A stretch of 64,000 bases of DNA from Gammaproteobacteria bacterium (lineage in GTDB: Bacteria; Pseudomonadota; Gammaproteobacteria; Pseudomonadales; Porticoccaceae): the NCBI GenBank assembly GCA_016191205.1, contig JACPPB010000026.1, forward strand, positions 79,287-143,286. The letters are read 5' to 3'. Positions 56,475-64,000 of this stretch are shown here, one piece after another. Position 1 is the stretch's first letter, and the number at the start of each line of letters is the position of its first letter. Below the pieces are notes generated by a model. That model had not been told where the DNA came from. It made no database searches and saw only the letters and a list, made by a program, of their open reading frames with translations. The position numbers and the translations under genes were made by a program.

Positions 56475-57368
56475 TCAGGTGGCCGTCCGCGCCAGTACTT
56501 CGAAAGCATCCGCCCGCAGGTGATGCCGGGCGATTTCGTCGTGCAGCCGGGCGGCATCGACGACATTGCGGTCCATGCATTCGCGCAGCAGCCCGAAAAA
56601 AAACCGCTCCTGCGCGGGGTCCGGGTGCTGCTGGTAGCTGCCGGCGAAGCGATAGTCACCAAACAGCGCCCGGCGCGCGCGCCGCAGCCAGTGGCGCGGT
56701 GGAAACAGGCGAAAGCTGTCGGCCGGACGGAAATCGACCTTGAGCCCCGTCTTCCAGGGCTGGGTCCAGCGTTTGGTGTTGTGGAGCATTTTGGTCTCGG
56801 CCGTGAGGTGATCGAAGTCGTTCCAGACGTCTTCCAGCGGGCCGATGCTGGCGCGGTCTTCCAGACGCAGGGAAATCCAGTCCATGTAATCGCGCTCGCC
56901 ACTGAACAGGGCTGCGAAATCGCGCTCCAGATTCCAGTGCCGCAATTTTTCGCAGTCGAGCAGCATCACACTCGACGCAAAGGCGCCGCGCCTGCCCTTG
57001 TTGCCGGACTTGGCACGGCACAGGATCGCCTTGCCGCCCATGTCGCGCGACAGCAGATCCCACACATCGCCGACCGCGAACACATCCGGATCGATCACCA
57101 GGGCGCGGCCGCGATAGTTCATCAGCTCCGGCGGCGCAAAGCGCAGCGGCGTGAAGGACTGGAGATCGTCGTTGACCCAGGGACGCCATTCGCCGGCACG
57201 GCGATACAACTGTCCTTCCCGGCTCTGGAGGCTGGGAAAATCAGCGGCATTCATGGGCCGGACGGCGAAGTTTTCGTTGTGGCGGGAGTTGCGGCGCAGC
57301 GCATATTCCGCCACCACGGCACCCAGCGATTGCCTGTGATTGCTCTGGATGAAAACGCAATGGTTCAC
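56475..57368 (-). CDS. Glycosyltransferase-like protein B (paralogue of A)
   Basis: A 297-residue protein closely related to glycosyltransferase-like protein A. It shares the start VFIQSNHRQSLGAVVAEYALRRNS, the DDLQSFTPLRF block and D93-P-D95 (VIDPDVFAVGD). It also shares the TKMLHNTKRWTQPWKTGL and HPDPAQERFFF blocks. GTG at 57368 with a GAGG site ten bases upstream is preferred; the open frame extends further but does not match the paralogue. It is the first gene of the minus-strand set, and 61 bases separate it from sulfotransferase 3. Confidence 0.6.
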   Translation of the reverse strand: MNHCVFIQSNHRQSLGAVVAEYALRRNSRHNENFAVRPMNAADFPSLQSREGQLYRRAGEWRPWVNDDLQSFTPLRFAPPELMNYRGRALVIDPDVFAVGDVWDLLSRDMGGKAILCRAKSGNKGRRGAFASSVMLLDCEKLRHWNLERDFAALFSGERDYMDWISLRLEDRASIGPLEDVWNDFDHLTAETKMLHNTKRWTQPWKTGLKVDFRPADSFRLFPPRHWLRRARRALFGDYRFAGSYQQHPDPAQERFFFGLLRECMDRNVVDAARLHDEIARHHLRADAFEVLARTAT

Positions 57369-57586
57369 TGCGGTGCGGCCTCGCCCATAACCCCCAAGAT
57401 AGAACGGAATGGTAGCAGTTTGGGTTCGCCCCGGCATCGGAACGCAGTGTCCGGGGGCTGAGTATTCAGAGGTTGCAAAACCGCCGGAGTTCTGCTCTAA
57501 ATCACGGCCATTGGGATAAACGGCACCGTAAAAAAAATCGCCACCCCAGCGCCACGGCAGGCATTGCAGCAAAACAAGGAGGTTCC

Positions 57587-60500
57587 ATGGGCCACCCGCC
57601 CGTACCAGCGTCTGACAACTCGTCCAGCAAAAGCGCTCTCGCCGGGAATCCGGCAGGGAAAGCCGTGCGCAATGCTCTCGCTTCGGTCCTGGCGGGCATG
57701 GCGCTGCTGTTTGGCAGCTTGTACGCGTCGAGCGACCGGCTCGCCGCGTTGGTACCTCCGGACAACCTCTACGCCGACGCCCTCTGGATCGGCGAAATCG
57801 ACCGCGTCACCCAGTACCGCCTGGATGTCAGCGCGGTGTGGTTGTCGCTGTCCCAGGCGGCGCGGGCACTTGCCGTCGATCCGGCCGGCGTGCTCTGGGT
57901 CTACGGCGAGGGGCTGAGCACCTACAACTTCCAGGGTCAGTTGCAGGGCACGGTTTCCCCCGGCCCCGACAACAGCTCCAAAGCGCTGTTGGCGGTCAAC
58001 GCCAACACGGGCGACGCCTGGTTGGGACTCGGCGCCCGTCTCCAGCGTTTTCGCGCCGATCGCACTCTGGCCACGACGCTCACGCTGCCCAGCAAGGCGA
58101 TCCAGCTCGCTTACGACAGCGCCAGCGACCGGCTCTGGGTGGCAACCGTGGACGCGGTCACGGTGCGCGATGCCAACGGCGCGGTGCTGGTGGAGTTGCC
58201 GCTCAACCCGGCCAACCCGGTGCGCGCCCTCGCGTTGGCGGGCACCGGCCAGGCCTGGGTCAACGACGGCCAGACGCTGTCGCTCTATTCCAGCCTGGGC
58301 CAATTGCTCCGCCGCTTGCCGCGGCCGAATGCCGACCAAGTCATCACTGGCCCCACCGACACACTCTGGATTACCGCCGGTCGCCGTTTGCTGTTGCTCG
58401 ACGCCCTCACCGGCGTCGAACGGCGGTCGCTCGAACCCTTCACCCAGGGCAGCACCATCGATCTGCTCGCCGCCAACCCCGTGGACGGCAGCGCCTTTGT
58501 CACGCAAGACAAAACCATCGTGCAGATCGCCGCCGACGGCAGCCGCGTCAGAACCCTGAGCCAGGTCGGCAAGGTGCGAGCCCTGACCGTCTACGCCGAC
58601 CTCACCGCGCCGACGCTGAACTTCACCGCGCCCGCGCCCGCCAGCCTCACCCGCAACAATCGCCCTCCGGTGCGCTTCGCGTTCTCCGACGCGGCCACTG
58701 GCGTCGATACCGCCAGCTTGCGTCTGCTCGACAACGACGCGGCGCTGGGCCTCGACTGCACCTTCACCGCGAGCAGCGCGGATTGTGTGCCGCGCACCGT
58801 GCTTGCGGATGGCCCCCACGCGCTGGCTGCAACCATCAAGGACCTGGCGGGGAATCAATCCGCGCCGGCACGGGTTGAGTTCAGTGTCGATACCCAGGCG
58901 CCGGTGATAACGCTTGACCTCCCCGGCGGTGCGGCGATAACCAATCAAGCAAGCTTTACCCTCACGGGCAGTCTCAGCGAAACCGCGAGCCTGTACCTCG
59001 ACGGAGCACCTCTTGCGCTCGACGCGACACGGTACTTCAGCCACGGCGTGACGCTGGCGGAAGGGGAAAACACCTACCATTTCCAGGCGACCGACGCGGC
59101 GGGCAACACCGGCACCGCGACTGCCTACATCACGCTCGATACCCAGCCGCCGCCACTGCCCGAGTCCTCCCGGATTCAGGTCAGCGCCCCCGCCGACGGC
59201 ACCGTCACGGTTACTGGTGCCGTCGGCAGCGTCGAGCCCAACGCTATCCTGGTGATGACCAACCCTCGCACCGGTGAAACGGCGACGGTCACCGCCAACC
59301 CCGATGGCAGCTTTTTCGCCCAGATCGCCGCCCAATCCGGCGACATCCTCGAACTCCTACTGCGCGATAAGGCGGGCAATCAAAGCGCGATACGACCCTT
59401 TCCCGTCAGCGGCCCCGGGAATCTACCCCCCGATCCCGCGACCGTTGCGACTCCACTCAGCGAAACCGCAATTACTCCGCTGGCCGAGTCGACCGCGTTT
59501 CTCTACAGCGGCCCGGAGCCGATCCAGACCGGCGTGGCGGCCGGCACCATCGACCCGATACGCGCCGCCGTCGTCCGGGGTCGCGTGCTCGACAAAGGCA
59601 ACCAGCCCCTCGCCGGGGTGACCGTCACGATCAAGGATCATCCCGAGTACGGCCAGACCCTCAGCCGCGAATACACCGTCGGCAGCAACGGCCCCCAGGC
59701 CATGCCCGGCCCCCTGCCCGCCACCTCGGGCTATACCTACGCGGTAGAACTCTCGGTTGACGAGGCCGTCACAGCCGGCGCCACCCGCGTCGACTTCAGC
59801 CAGCCGCTGCCGGTGTACGTCGATAACTTTCTGAACTTTCCGGTGGGCGAAGTCGTGCCGGTGGGGTGGTACGACCGGGAGAAGGCCACCTGGATTCCTG
59901 CCGACAACGGCAAGGTCATCAAGATCCTCGGCATCGATGCCAGTGGCTTGGCGGCGCTCGATACCGACGGCAGCGGCCTGGTCGCCGACAGCGCCAAACT
60001 GGCGGCACTCGGTATCACCGCCGCCGAACAAACACAACTGGCCAACCTCTATCCCGCCGGTAAAACCCTGTGGCGCGTCCAGGTCACCCACTTCACCCCC
60101 TGGGATTGCAACTGGCCCTGGGGGCCACCCCCGGATAGCACACCGCCACCGCCGCCAGAGGACGGGGACCAGCCACCACCGGACCAAGACAGCGATCCTT
60201 GCAAGGGGTGCGATATCAATGCGCAGGCCCGCACCCTTGGCGAGGAGCTCGCCGTCGCCGGCACGCCCTACAAGCTCCACTACCAAAGTCGCCGCACCGC
60301 AGGTTACAAGTTCGGCCGAACCATCGACATCCGCGTTTCCGGAGCCAGTGTCCCGGCGAGCCTGAAAGGCATCGATCTCACCGTCGTCGTCGCGGGGCAG
60401 ACCTTCACGCAATCCTTCCCGCCTGTGGCTAACCAGTCCTACCCTTTTACTTGGGACGGTCTCGATGCCTATGGCAGGACAGTGACCGGCGGCGCCGAAG

Positions 60501-63500
60501 CCACCATCACCCTCAACTACCGCTACAACCTGGTCTATTACGCCGCGCGTGCGGATTTTGAGCGGAGCTTTGCGCTGATCAGCGGTGGTGGTACGGCGGG
60601 CGGCGGCGGTGGGGCCGGCTTGATAGTGCTTGGTATCCGCCTTGCCTCCACCATCGTTTCTACGCGCACCTGGCAGGAAACGCTCATAGCCGACAGCGCT
60701 TCCATATCACCCCTCGCTGGCTGGAGCCTGAACGTCCACCACAGCTATGACTCCATTCACGGGAAACTCACACTGGGAAATGGTGAACTTCGTGATGCCG
60801 CCGACGCAGGCAAAGTAATAACCACCGCCGCAGGCAACGGTTCGAATGAATACGGCTATGGCAGCAATTACACCCCGGCTACATTGGTGGCACTCAAACG
60901 TCCTAAAGGTGTGGCGCTGGACTCAGAGGGCAATCTCTACATAGCTGACACCGAAAACCATCTTATCAGGCGAGTGGGGCCGGACGGCATCAACATCACC
61001 GTCGCCGGCACCTTCGGGTACGGCTATGCCAGCTCCCAAGATGGCCTTCAGGCTACACAGGCAATGCTTAATTTTCCAGAAGACGTCGCTGTTGGCCGGG
61101 ATGGAAGCATCTACATAGCGGACACCGAAAACAGCCTCGTCCGGCGGGTGGGGCCAGACGGCATCATCACCAAGGTTGCAGGCGTAAGGTACATTGGCTC
61201 GCTGGGCATTTACACAGGAGCTGGCTATAGCGGCGATGGAGGCCCGGCCATCACTGCTGCGCTTACTTGGCCCACTGGCCTTGCCATGGGCCCGGATGGC
61301 AGCCTCTATATCGCCGATAGCGGAAATCGCCGTATCCGCCGAATCGGGCCTGACGGCATCATCACCACAGTGGCCGGGAGCGCAGGGGTTGGATACGGTG
61401 GCGACGGCGGCCCAGCCACCAGAGCTGCACTGTCTTCCCCAAACGACATCGCCGTCGGTCCGGACGGCAGCCTCTATATCGCAGATACCAACAATGGCCG
61501 CGTCCGTCGAGTCGGGCCCGACGGCATTATCACCACCGTGGCCGGGAACGGTAGGCGTGGATACAGCGGCGACGGCGGTCCGGCGACACAGGCGACTCTC
61601 TATGCACCCAAAAGCGTCGCTCTGGGCACGGACGGCAGCTTCTATGTTGCCGATACAGGCGACCATTTTTCCGGAGCCGGCGGCAACCGCATCCGCCGGG
61701 TAGGGCCGGACGGTATCATTACTACCGTTGCCGGTACTGGCCAAAATGGCTTCAGCGGCGATGGCGGCCCGGCCACACAGGGAAAATTGAAGAATCCTTG
61801 GGATGTGGCGGTCGGCCCGGACGGCAGCCTCTACATCGCGGACGCCTACAACAATCGCATTCGTAAGGCAACGCTGTATTCATCCGCGTTCGGCTTGGAC
61901 GACAGCTTCATTCCCTCGGACGATGGGCGGGAGTTTTATCAATTTGATCCCACCGGCCGCCACCTCCGCACCCTGAATGCCCTCACCGGGGCCGAGATCT
62001 ATCGCTTCATCTACGACACCGCCGGCCGCCTGAGCGGCATCACCGATGGCGACAGCAACCTCACAAGTATCGAACGCGCCGGCGACGGCAGTCCCGCCGC
62101 CATCATCGCCCCCGACGGCCAGCGCACCAACCTGACGCTCGATGCCCAGGGCTATCTCGCCTCGGTAGCAAACCCCGCCGGTGAAGCACACACCATGACC
62201 TATACCCCGGACGGGTTACTGGCCACCTTCACCGATCCCAAGGGACAGGCAAATCACTTCACCTATGACGCCGCAGGACGTCTGGTGCAGGACACCAACG
62301 CCGGGGGCGGCGGCTGGACCATCACCACCACCGAGCGTCCGGGCGGCTACACCAACACACTCACCTCCGGCGAAGGGCGGGCGCGCCAGTTTGGTGTCGA
62401 TTACCTGCCGACCGGCGAGCGGGTGCAGACCAATACTCACGCCGACGGCACGGTACAGACCACGCGCTTCAGGCCCGACCGCTACGAAGCAACCGTCACT
62501 GCCGCCGACGGCACCGTGACCACATCCGCCGAAGGCCCGGACCCGCGCTTCGGCATGCAATCCCCGGTGCCCAAGACCCGCACGCTCCTGCTGCCGAGCG
62601 GGCTCAGCGCCAGCATCGTCACCACCCGCGCGGCGACCCAGAGCGACCCCAACGATCTGCTGAGCCTCATTGCGCAAACCGAGACCACCACGCTCAACGG
62701 CAGGGACTACACCCAGGTGTTCGACAGGGCCGCCCTCACCTCGACCGCGTCCTCGCCGCTGGGTCGTTCCATCACCACCACCGTCGATCTCCAGGGCCGG
62801 CCCGTGCAGCGGGCGATCCCCGGTCTCGCTCCGGTAGCGCTGGCCTACGACATCCGCGGCCGGCTGGTCAGCGCGGTGCAGAGTGACGGCACCGACACGC
62901 GCTCGGCCAGCCTGAATTATTACGCCGACGGCCCGAGCCAGGGTTATCCCGCAAGCATGACCGACGCGCTCGGGCGCACGCGCAGCTTCGACTACGACGC
63001 CGCTGGGCGGGTTACAACCGAGACACTCCCCGGCGGCCGGACCATCGCCTACGCCTATGACGCGAACGGCAACCTGACCTCGATCGCACCGCCCGGACAG
63101 CCGCCGCATTTGTTCGATTACACGGCCCTGGACCAGACGCAGGCGTACAGCCCGCCACCGGTGGCGACCTTCGATCCCGTCACCCGCTACACCTACAACC
63201 GGGATAAACAACTGACCCGCATCAGCCGGCCAGATGGCCAGGTCATCGACTTTGCCTACGACGCCGGCGGGCGCGCCAGCGCCGTGGTCACACCCACACG
63301 CCGCGTGGATTTTGGTTACGACGCCACTTCCGGCAATCTGATCTCGCTCGCCACCGCGCTGGGCGTCACCCACAGCTACGCCTGGGATGGCTTCCTGCTC
63401 ACCGGCGAGACCCTCGCCGGCCCTGTCAGTGGCAGCCTCGGCCGCACCTACAACAGCGACTTCAATCTGACCGGGCTCAGTGTCAACGGCAGCACCATCG

Positions 63501-64000
63501 CATTCGCCTACGACAACGACCGTCTGCTCACGCAAGCGGGCGCGTTGACCCTCAGTCGCGATCCGCAAAATGGTCTCATCACCGGTACCACCTTGGGCAG
63601 TCTCGGCACCACGCAGGGCTACAACCCCTTCGGCGAACCGGCGGCGTTCAGCGCCAGCTACGCCGGCACCGGGCTGCTGAGCATCACCTACACCCGTAAC
63701 AGCCTGGGTCGTATCACCCAGAAAACCGAGACGGTTGCCGGCATCACCACCACCGACCAGTACGTCTATGATGCTGCCGGGCGCCTGGCCGAGGTGCAAC
63801 GCAACGGCATCACCACCGCTACCTACGGCTACGATGCCAACGGCAATCGCACCCAGATAAACGGTACCCCGATCGCCACCTACGACACCCAGGACCGTCT
63901 GCTGACCTACGGGACCAATAGCTACCGCTACACCGCCAACGGCGAACTCAACACCAAAACAGCGGGAAGCCTGACGACCACCTACACCTACGATGTGCTG
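57587..64000 (+). CDS. Giant RHS/YD-repeat protein with NHL propeller, teneurin-like (3' end outside window)
   Basis: One frame is open from the ATG at 57587 (strong AAGGAGG site at 57576-57582) to the window edge: at least 2,138 codons. In order, I see a hydrophobic signal or anchor segment (residues ~30-50), a beta-rich region with propeller-like motifs, and Ig-like segments (TAPTLNFTAP, FSVDTQAPVITLDLPG). A carboxypeptidase-regulatory-like domain (VVRGRVLDKGNQPLAGVTV) and a Pro-rich linker (about 60123-60200, ending CKGC) follow. Then come six NHL repeats (about 60888-61880; GPDGSLYIADTxNxRIRRVGPDGIITTVAG type) and RHS/YD repeats (YDAAGRL, YDANGNLTSI, YDANGNRTQING) to the end. RHS shells usually encapsulate a C-terminal toxin or adhesion domain, which would lie to the right of the window. 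It is likely exported. Confidence 0.9.
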   Translation, partial: MGHPPVPASDNSSSKSALAGNPAGKAVRNALASVLAGMALLFGSLYASSDRLAALVPPDNLYADALWIGEIDRVTQYRLDVSAVWLSLSQAARALAVDPAGVLWVYGEGLSTYNFQGQLQGTVSPGPDNSSKALLAVNANTGDAWLGLGARLQRFRADRTLATTLTLPSKAIQLAYDSASDRLWVATVDAVTVRDANGAVLVELPLNPANPVRALALAGTGQAWVNDGQTLSLYSSLGQLLRRLPRPNADQVITGPTDTLWITAGRRLLLLDALTGVERRSLEPFTQGSTIDLLAANPVDGSAFVTQDKTIVQIAADGSRVRTLSQVGKVRALTVYADLTAPTLNFTAPAPASLTRNNRPPVRFAFSDAATGVDTASLRLLDNDAALGLDCTFTASSADCVPRTVLADGPHALAATIKDLAGNQSAPARVEFSVDTQAPVITLDLPGGAAITNQASFTLTGSLSETASLYLDGAPLALDATRYFSHGVTLAEGENTYHFQATDAAGNTGTATAYITLDTQPPPLPESSRIQVSAPADGTVTVTGAVGSVEPNAILVMTNPRTGETATVTANPDGSFFAQIAAQSGDILELLLRDKAGNQSAIRPFPVSGPGNLPPDPATVATPLSETAITPLAESTAFLYSGPEPIQTGVAAGTIDPIRAAVVRGRVLDKGNQPLAGVTVTIKDHPEYGQTLSREYTVGSNGPQAMPGPLPATSGYTYAVELSVDEAVTAGATRVDFSQPLPVYVDNFLNFPVGEVVPVGWYDREKATWIPADNGKVIKILGIDASGLAALDTDGSGLVADSAKLAALGITAAEQTQLANLYPAGKTLWRVQVTHFTPWDCNWPWGPPPDSTPPPPPEDGDQPPPDQDSDPCKGCDINAQARTLGEELAVAGTPYKLHYQSRRTAGYKFGRTIDIRVSGASVPASLKGIDLTVVVAGQTFTQSFPPVANQSYPFTWDGLDAYGRTVTGGAEATITLNYRYNLVYYAARADFERSFALISGGGTAGGGGGAGLIVLGIRLASTIVSTRTWQETLIADSASISPLAGWSLNVHHSYDSIHGKLTLGNGELRDAADAGKVITTAAGNGSNEYGYGSNYTPATLVALKRPKGVALDSEGNLYIADTENHLIRRVGPDGINITVAGTFGYGYASSQDGLQATQAMLNFPEDVAVGRDGSIYIADTENSLVRRVGPDGIITKVAGVRYIGSLGIYTGAGYSGDGGPAITAALTWPTGLAMGPDGSLYIADSGNRRIRRIGPDGIITTVAGSAGVGYGGDGGPATRAALSSPNDIAVGPDGSLYIADTNNGRVRRVGPDGIITTVAGNGRRGYSGDGGPATQATLYAPKSVALGTDGSFYVADTGDHFSGAGGNRIRRVGPDGIITTVAGTGQNGFSGDGGPATQGKLKNPWDVAVGPDGSLYIADAYNNRIRKATLYSSAFGLDDSFIPSDDGREFYQFDPTGRHLRTLNALTGAEIYRFIYDTAGRLSGITDGDSNLTSIERAGDGSPAAIIAPDGQRTNLTLDAQGYLASVANPAGEAHTMTYTPDGLLATFTDPKGQANHFTYDAAGRLVQDTNAGGGGWTITTTERPGGYTNTLTSGEGRARQFGVDYLPTGERVQTNTHADGTVQTTRFRPDRYEATVTAADGTVTTSAEGPDPRFGMQSPVPKTRTLLLPSGLSASIVTTRAATQSDPNDLLSLIAQTETTTLNGRDYTQVFDRAALTSTASSPLGRSITTTVDLQGRPVQRAIPGLAPVALAYDIRGRLVSAVQSDGTDTRSASLNYYADGPSQGYPASMTDALGRTRSFDYDAAGRVTTETLPGGRTIAYAYDANGNLTSIAPPGQPPHLFDYTALDQTQAYSPPPVATFDPVTRYTYNRDKQLTRISRPDGQVIDFAYDAGGRASAVVTPTRRVDFGYDATSGNLISLATALGVTHSYAWDGFLLTGETLAGPVSGSLGRTYNSDFNLTGLSVNGSTIAFAYDNDRLLTQAGALTLSRDPQNGLITGTTLGSLGTTQGYNPFGEPAAFSASYAGTGLLSITYTRNSLGRITQKTETVAGITTTDQYVYDAAGRLAEVQRNGITTATYGYDANGNRTQINGTPIATYDTQDRLLTYGTNSYRYTANGELNTKTAGSLTTTYTYDVL
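60888..61880 (+). repeat. Six tandem NHL-repeat units within the RHS gene
   Basis: Six units of about 55-65 codons share the core VAVGPDGSLYIADT-N--IRRVGPDGIITTVAG, and most end in GYSGDGGPATQ. Units 3, 4 and 6 are nearly identical at DNA level in the GGCAGCCTCTA(T/C)ATCGC stretch. Six units make a closed six-blade propeller, the number in teneurin NHL domains. Confidence 0.85.

Noticed and set aside
57497..59335. Long minus-strand frame opposite the start of the giant RHS gene
   Set aside because: Gly/Arg/Val-rich shadow of the RHS coding strand. The plus-strand frame has a strong ribosome site and domain structure.
60123..60200. Proline-rich segment considered as a break between two genes
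   Set aside because: The reading frame continues through it, and it serves as a linker before the RHS part.
62216..63799. Long minus-strand frame opposite the YD-repeat region
   Set aside because: Antisense of a repetitive coding region. No conserved motif and no ribosome site.

Overview
The window is GC-rich chromosomal DNA from a gammaproteobacterium. The evidence is the conserved order fmdB-aspS-yebC-ruvCAB-ybgC-tolQRAB-pal-cpoB-queE-queC-tRNA-Lys, an EF-P beta-lysylation locus (efp, epmA, epmB), a homodimeric-type pyruvate dehydrogenase E1, BepA, and a FimX/PilZ-like pair. A run of family III CoA-transferases next to HpcH/MaoC genes suggests an environmental acyl-CoA or dicarboxylate degrader. 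The exact lineage cannot be fixed from sequence reading alone.

Layout. 1-3.6 kb: end of a comF-like gene, cysE, and the EF-P locus. 3.7-7.4 kb: two adjacent cyclic-di-GMP genes, a PilZ-type protein and a FimX-like REC-PAS-(GGDEF)-EAL protein, both broken in frame; the second has lost most of its GGDEF domain. 7.4-10.1 kb: serB, a short-chain dehydrogenase with an internal deletion, and a phosphoribosyltransferase. 10.1-15.3 kb: four consecutive CaiB/BaiF CoA-transferase paralogues on the minus strand, with a MITE/REP-like repeat between the last two. 15.6-24.2 kb: a DUF1971 protein, aceF, aceE, an M16 protease and a PerM-type membrane protein. 24.4-31.3 kb: bepA, a double CDGSH protein, HpcH/HpaI lyase, MaoC hydratase, nitroreductase, nadA, tRNA-Lys, queC and queE. 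31.3-44.4 kb: the housekeeping Tol-Pal/Ruv/AspS block, a tailed HU protein and proS.

44.8-57.4 kb is the most unusual part: two convergent, tightly packed gene sets that together look like a pathway for a sulfated, hydroxylated and possibly glycosylated lipid. The plus-strand arm encodes a fatty acyl-AMP ligase, an extended SDR, a fatty-acid-hydroxylase-like membrane enzyme, an LpxL/HtrB-like acyltransferase and two PAPS sulfotransferases. The minus-strand arm encodes a glycosyltransferase-like protein, a third sulfotransferase, a diacylglycerol-kinase-like lipid kinase, a Tam41-like CDP-diacylglycerol synthase, a second glycosyltransferase paralogue, a 2OG-Fe(II) oxygenase and a phosphopantetheinyl transferase. 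Several junctions overlap by 4 bases. No acyl carrier protein or export gene is visible in the window.

From 57.6 kb to the right edge one uninterrupted frame of at least 2,138 codons encodes a secreted or membrane-anchored giant with Ig-like, carboxypeptidase-regulatory-like, six-blade NHL and RHS/YD-repeat regions. This architecture recalls the extracellular part of animal teneurins. Its 3' end lies outside the window.
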